Source: Mycobacterium sp. Aquia_216
GTDB lineage: Bacteria; Actinomycetota; Actinomycetes; Mycobacteriales; Mycobacteriaceae
Direction of reading: 5' to 3'
Assembly (NCBI RefSeq): GCF_026723865.1
Contig: NZ_CP113529.1
Coordinates: forward strand, 62,001-126,000
DNA length: 64,000 nucleotides
The position numbers and the translations under genes were made by a program. The notes under the pieces were generated by a model, which was not told where the DNA came from, did no database searches, and saw nothing but the letters and a program-made list of their open reading frames with translations. Positions 60,717 through 64,000 of this stretch are shown piece after piece; position 1 is the stretch's first letter; each line of letters starts with the position of its first letter.

Positions 60717-62687
60717 GTGGGGCTCTGGATCGGAACGCTGATCGCACTGTTTTTGCTGATCGCCCCGGGGACAATCGTTGCGCGTATCACCCAGCTGACG
60801 TGGCCAATCGCGGTCGCCGTTGGCCCGGTGCTGACCTACGGTGTGATCGCGCTGGCGATCATCCCTTACGGCGCGCTCGGAATCCCGTGGAACGGTTGGA
60901 CTGCGCTCGCGGCGCTCGCTGTCGTGTGTGTGGTGACGACGGGTTTGCAGTTGCTACTCGCCCGCTACCGCGACTCCGACGCCGAGGCGCGGGGGCTCGC
61001 TGGTTGGCCCGCGTTGACCGTCGCGGCCGGTGTGCTGCTGGGCACGCTGCTGATCATGTGGGCCGCCTATCGCGGCCTCACCCATTGGCAGTCGGTCCCC
61101 AGTACCTGGGATGCGGTGTGGCACGCCAACGAGGTGCGCTTCATGCTCGACACCGGCCAGGCGTCCTCCACCCACATGGGTGAGCTGCGCAACGTCGAGA
61201 CCCACCAGACGCTGTACTACCCGTCGGTGTTCCACGCGCTGACCGCGGTGTTCTGCCAGCTCACCGGGGCGGCACCGACCACCGGCTACACCCTGAGCTC
61301 GGTGGCGGCCTCGATCTGGCTGTTCCCGACCAGCGCGGCAATGCTGACCTGGCATCTGCTGCGTCCGGTGACGACGGCGGCTCGCACCGCCGCGATCGCG
61401 GCCACCGCGGCCGCACTGTCGGCGTCGTTCACCTCGGTGCCCTACGTCGAATTCGGGGTCGCCGCAATGCCCAACCTGGCGGCCTACGGCGTCGCGATCC
61501 CGACGTTTCTCTTGATCGTCTCGACGCTGCGGCACCGCGACCGCATTCCGGTGGCCGTGCTGGCCCTGGTGGGTGTGCTGTCGGTGCACCTGACCGGCGG
61601 GTTCATCGTCATCTTGTTCCTGTTGGGCTGGTGGCTGTTGGATGCGTTGTGGCATCCGGTGCGGGGCCGGCTCGCCGACGTCGGGATCCTGGCCGCCGTC
61701 GCGGTGCCGACCGGGCTGATCCTGGCGCCACAGTTCATCGGCGTGCTCAAGCAGGCCGACATCATCGCCGGGCACGCGTTCCCCAGCTTCAAGAGCGTCA
61801 AGCAGGGCGTCGTCGATGCGCTGCTGCTGCATACCCGCCACCTCAACGATTTCCCGACCCAATACGGCCTGGTCGCGCTGGCCTACCTCGGCATGGCGTA
61901 TCTGCTGTACAAGCGCATCTGGTGGCCGGTGGCGGTTTGGCTGGTGCTGACCGTGGCGACCATCTATTCGGGCGCACCGTTTCACAATCCGCTCGGCGCC
62001 GCCATCGAAGGGCTCAGCACATTCTTCTACAACGATCCGCGCCGGCTCACGGCCGTGGTGACGATGCTGGTGACACCGATGGCAGCCATCGCGATGTTCG
62101 GCGCGGTCGTGCTCGTGGTCGCGATCGCCAAACGAATCACCGGCCGGTTCAAAGCCCTACCCGCGCCGGTATGGGTATCGGCCACCGCGGTGCTGCTGGT
62201 CGTGACGACCGTGTTCACCGCGCGGCATTACTTTTATCGGCACCTGGTGCTGTTCGGCGACAAATACGACTCGGTGATGATCGACCAGCGCGACCTGATG
62301 GCCATGGCGTACCTGGCGACACTGCCGGGCGCACACGACACCCTGATCGGCAATGCCAACACCGACGGCACCGCTTGGATGTACGCGGTGGCCGACCTGC
62401 ATCCGCTGTGGACCCACTACGACTATCCGCAGCAGACCGGGCCGGGACCCGAGCGCTACATCATCTGGGCGTACGCGCGCCGCGGCGATTCCGATCCCAA
62501 GGTGGTCGAGGCGATCAAGGCGCTCAATATCCGCTACATCTACACGAGCTCGCCCACGGTTCGCGGGTTCGCCGTGCCCGACGGACTAGTGTCGCTGGAA
62601 AAGTCGAAGTCGTGGGCGCTGATCTACGACAACGGCGGGGCCAGAATTTACGAATGGCGCGGAAATGCCACACCACCCCGCCCCTAG
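60717..62687 (+). CDS. Multi-pass GT-C-like membrane protein (Rv3779 homologue)
   Basis: 656 residues from the GTG at 60717; the open frame starts 27 codons earlier but that part overlaps the promoter side of the divergent gene. Eleven or more membrane helices span about residues 1-500. An early loop has WDAVWHANEVRFMLDTGQ, with the acidic pair expected in GT-C glycosyltransferases that use lipid-phosphate sugars. The last 140 residues are exterior. The M. tuberculosis homologue has been linked to polyprenyl-phosphomannose formation. It precedes bpa and the galactan exporter gene. Confidence 0.88.
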   Translation: MGLWIGTLIALFLLIAPGTIVARITQLTWPIAVAVGPVLTYGVIALAIIPYGALGIPWNGWTALAALAVVCVVTTGLQLLLARYRDSDAEARGLAGWPALTVAAGVLLGTLLIMWAAYRGLTHWQSVPSTWDAVWHANEVRFMLDTGQASSTHMGELRNVETHQTLYYPSVFHALTAVFCQLTGAAPTTGYTLSSVAASIWLFPTSAAMLTWHLLRPVTTAARTAAIAATAAALSASFTSVPYVEFGVAAMPNLAAYGVAIPTFLLIVSTLRHRDRIPVAVLALVGVLSVHLTGGFIVILFLLGWWLLDALWHPVRGRLADVGILAAVAVPTGLILAPQFIGVLKQADIIAGHAFPSFKSVKQGVVDALLLHTRHLNDFPTQYGLVALAYLGMAYLLYKRIWWPVAVWLVLTVATIYSGAPFHNPLGAAIEGLSTFFYNDPRRLTAVVTMLVTPMAAIAMFGAVVLVVAIAKRITGRFKALPAPVWVSATAVLLVVTTVFTARHYFYRHLVLFGDKYDSVMIDQRDLMAMAYLATLPGAHDTLIGNANTDGTAWMYAVADLHPLWTHYDYPQQTGPGPERYIIWAYARRGDSDPKVVEAIKALNIRYIYTSSPTVRGFAVPDGLVSLEKSKSWALIYDNGGARIYEWRGNATPPRP

Positions 62688-62699
62688 CCGCAGAAGAGG

Positions 62700-63242
62700 A
62701 TGGAGACCGGATTGACTAACGGCAACGACGACGACGGCGCCGTCGAGATCATCGGCGGCGCCGATCCGCGGATCTCGGCGATCCACGCCGCGGACGACGA
62801 CGACGATTCCGACGAGCGCTCCGTGACCGATCTGATCGAGCAGCCAGCCAAGGTGATGCGCATCGGCACCATGATCAAGCAACTGCTCGAAGAGGTGCGT
62901 GCGGCACCACTTGACGATGCCAGCCGCAAGCGGCTGCGCGATATCCACGCCAAAAGCATCCGGGAGCTGGAAGACGGTCTCGCGCCGGAACTTCGCGAGG
63001 AACTCGACCGCCTCACCCTGCCGTTCAACGAGGACACCGACCCGTCGGACGCCGAGTTGCGTATCGCCCAGGCCCAGCTCGTCGGCTGGCTCGAGGGGTT
63101 GTTCCACGGCATCCAGACCGCGCTGTTCGCCCAGCAGATGGCCGCCCGCGCGCAGCTCGAGCAGATGCGCCAAGGAGCCCTGCCCCCCGGAATCGGGCGA
63201 TCGGGCCACGGACCGGGCTCGGGCACCGGGCAATACCTGTAG
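62700..63242 (+). CDS. bpa: Bacterial proteasome activator Bpa/PafE
   Basis: 180 residues. An acidic disordered start (NDDDGAVEIIGGADP) is followed by the four-helix bundle (about 45-155): DLIEQPAKVMRIGTMIKQLL, ASRKRLRDIHAKSIRELEDG, AELRIAQAQLVGWLEGLF and MAARAQLEQMRQGALPPG. It ends with G-Q-Y-L, the C-terminal motif that docks into and opens the 20S proteasome. Bpa rings feed unfolded proteins, including HspR, without ATP. Position and ending equal those of Rv3780. Confidence 0.95.
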   Translation: METGLTNGNDDDGAVEIIGGADPRISAIHAADDDDDSDERSVTDLIEQPAKVMRIGTMIKQLLEEVRAAPLDDASRKRLRDIHAKSIRELEDGLAPELREELDRLTLPFNEDTDPSDAELRIAQAQLVGWLEGLFHGIQTALFAQQMAARAQLEQMRQGALPPGIGRSGHGPGSGTGQYL

Positions 63243-63254
63243 GCGAAGGCATCA

Positions 63255-64000
63255 GTGTCCGGTCCTCGCGGTCCGCATATCGAGACCAGCAACGCCTGGG
63301 TGGAATTTCCCATCTTCGACGCCAAGTCGCGATCGTTGAAGAAGGCCTTCCTGGGCAAGGCGGGTGGCACGATCGGGCGCAACAACTCCAACGTCGTCGT
63401 CGTCGAGGCGTTGCGGGACATCACCATGTCGCTCGAGCTGGGTGACCGGGTCGGTCTGGTCGGCCACAACGGGGCCGGGAAATCGACTCTGCTGCGCCTA
63501 CTTTCGGGCATCTACGAACCCACCCGGGGCTGGGCCAAGGTCACCGGCCGGGTCGCCCCCGTCTTCGACCTCGGCGTCGGGATGGACCCCGAGATCTCCG
63601 GCTACGAGAACATCATCATCCGCGGCCTGTTCCTGGGTCAGACCCGAAAGCAGATGCTGGCCAAGGTCGACGAGATCGCCGAGTTCACCGAGCTCGGGGA
63701 TTACCTGTCGATGCCGCTGCGCACCTACTCCACCGGGATGCGGGTCCGGCTGGCGATGGGCGTGGTCACCAGCATCGACCCCGAGATCCTGCTCCTCGAC
63801 GAGGGTATCGGCGCCGTGGACGCCGACTTCCTGAAGAAGGCCCAGTCGCGATTGCAGGGCCTGGTGGAACGTTCCGGAATCCTGGTGTTCGCCAGCCATT
63901 CCAACGAATTCTTGGCCCGGCTGTGCAAGACCGCGATGTGGATCGACCACGGCATCATCCGCCAGACCGGCGGCATCGAAGACGTGGTGCGCGCCTACGA
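63255..64000 (+). CDS. rfbE: Galactan-exporter ABC ATPase RfbE/Wzt, 3' end outside window
   Basis: The GTG at 63255 opens a frame that runs off the right edge after 248 codons (remembered full size about 273). ATPase motifs are VGHNGAGKSTLLRLLSGIYEP (Walker A, about 73-93, GHNGAGKST), the Q-loop region VFDLGVGMDP, signature YSTGMRVRLAMG (about 157-168) and ILLLDEGIGAVDADF (Walker B). The N-terminal VEFPIFDAKSRSLKKAF is typical of Wzt-type polysaccharide exporters. With Wzm it moves the lipid-linked galactan precursor of arabinogalactan across the membrane. Confidence 0.93.
   Translation, partial: MSGPRGPHIETSNAWVEFPIFDAKSRSLKKAFLGKAGGTIGRNNSNVVVVEALRDITMSLELGDRVGLVGHNGAGKSTLLRLLSGIYEPTRGWAKVTGRVAPVFDLGVGMDPEISGYENIIIRGLFLGQTRKQMLAKVDEIAEFTELGDYLSMPLRTYSTGMRVRLAMGVVTSIDPEILLLDEGIGAVDADFLKKAQSRLQGLVERSGILVFASHSNEFLARLCKTAMWIDHGIIRQTGGIEDVVRAY

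Overview
The window is high-GC (about two thirds G+C) actinobacterial chromosome that reads as a slow-growing, non-tuberculous Mycobacterium. Supporting signs are a PE protein, LpqH (19 kDa lipoprotein), an MceE lipoprotein, TcrX/TcrY, and a gene order from about 24.8 kb to the right end that follows, as I recall it, the M. tuberculosis segment Rv3752c to Rv3781 (tadA, tyrA, proXVWZ, lpqH, tcrXY, hisC2, echA21, lipE, Rv3777-Rv3779, bpa, rfbE). No insertion sequence, CRISPR array or complete prophage is visible.

Left part (1-24.7 kb) is accessory. It has a CoA-transferase fragment and an NtaA-type flavin monooxygenase diverging from a GntR regulator; a single-module Pls/PosA-type NRPS translationally coupled to a short M1 zinc peptidase; a minus-strand operon of sulfotransferase, alkylsulfatase-like hydrolase, VOC protein and luciferase-like oxidoreductase with a divergent IclR regulator; an orphan PE protein resembling PE35; a TM2 membrane protein and a secreted GH5-like hydrolase; a steroid-type operon (TetR, SDR, trimmed SnoaL-like protein, crotonase, nitronate-monooxygenase-like reductase, KshA-like Rieske oxygenase); remnants of an SDR and a GGDEF protein; a TetR/hydrolase pair with a large operator; and an orphan mceE followed by a cut mceF. 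The mceF remnant stops at the 3' end of a tRNA-Ser, which looks like the island/core boundary.

Right part (24.7-64 kb) is conserved core with inserted blocks. Core items are tRNA editing (tadA and partner), prephenate dehydrogenase, an osmoprotectant ABC importer (proX-proV-proW-proZ), an alkylsulfatase, lpqH, the tcrXY two-component system, three further tRNAs (Arg, Ser, Ser), hisC2, echA21, lipE, a quinone oxidoreductase, a cysteine-desulfurase-like protein without a visible PLP lysine, a GT-C type membrane protein, the proteasome activator Bpa and the start of the galactan-exporter ATPase. Inserted blocks are 32.5-38.7 kb (phosphatase, methyltransferase, then kinase-SDR-acyl-CoA dehydrogenase-TetR-quinone oxidoreductase) and 43.5-49 kb (small membrane proteins, TetR with tandem operators driving an MBL hydrolase-SDR-carboxymuconolactone decarboxylase operon, and a MarR/oxidoreductase pair).

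The most promising systems are (i) the NRPS-peptidase pair, which matches the logic of poly(amino acid) synthetase plus degrading enzyme, and (ii) the kinase-SDR-acyl-CoA dehydrogenase operon, which resembles a split ACAD10/11 or levulinate-type route for 4-hydroxyacyl-CoA. Functions are inferred from motifs read by eye; no database search was run.
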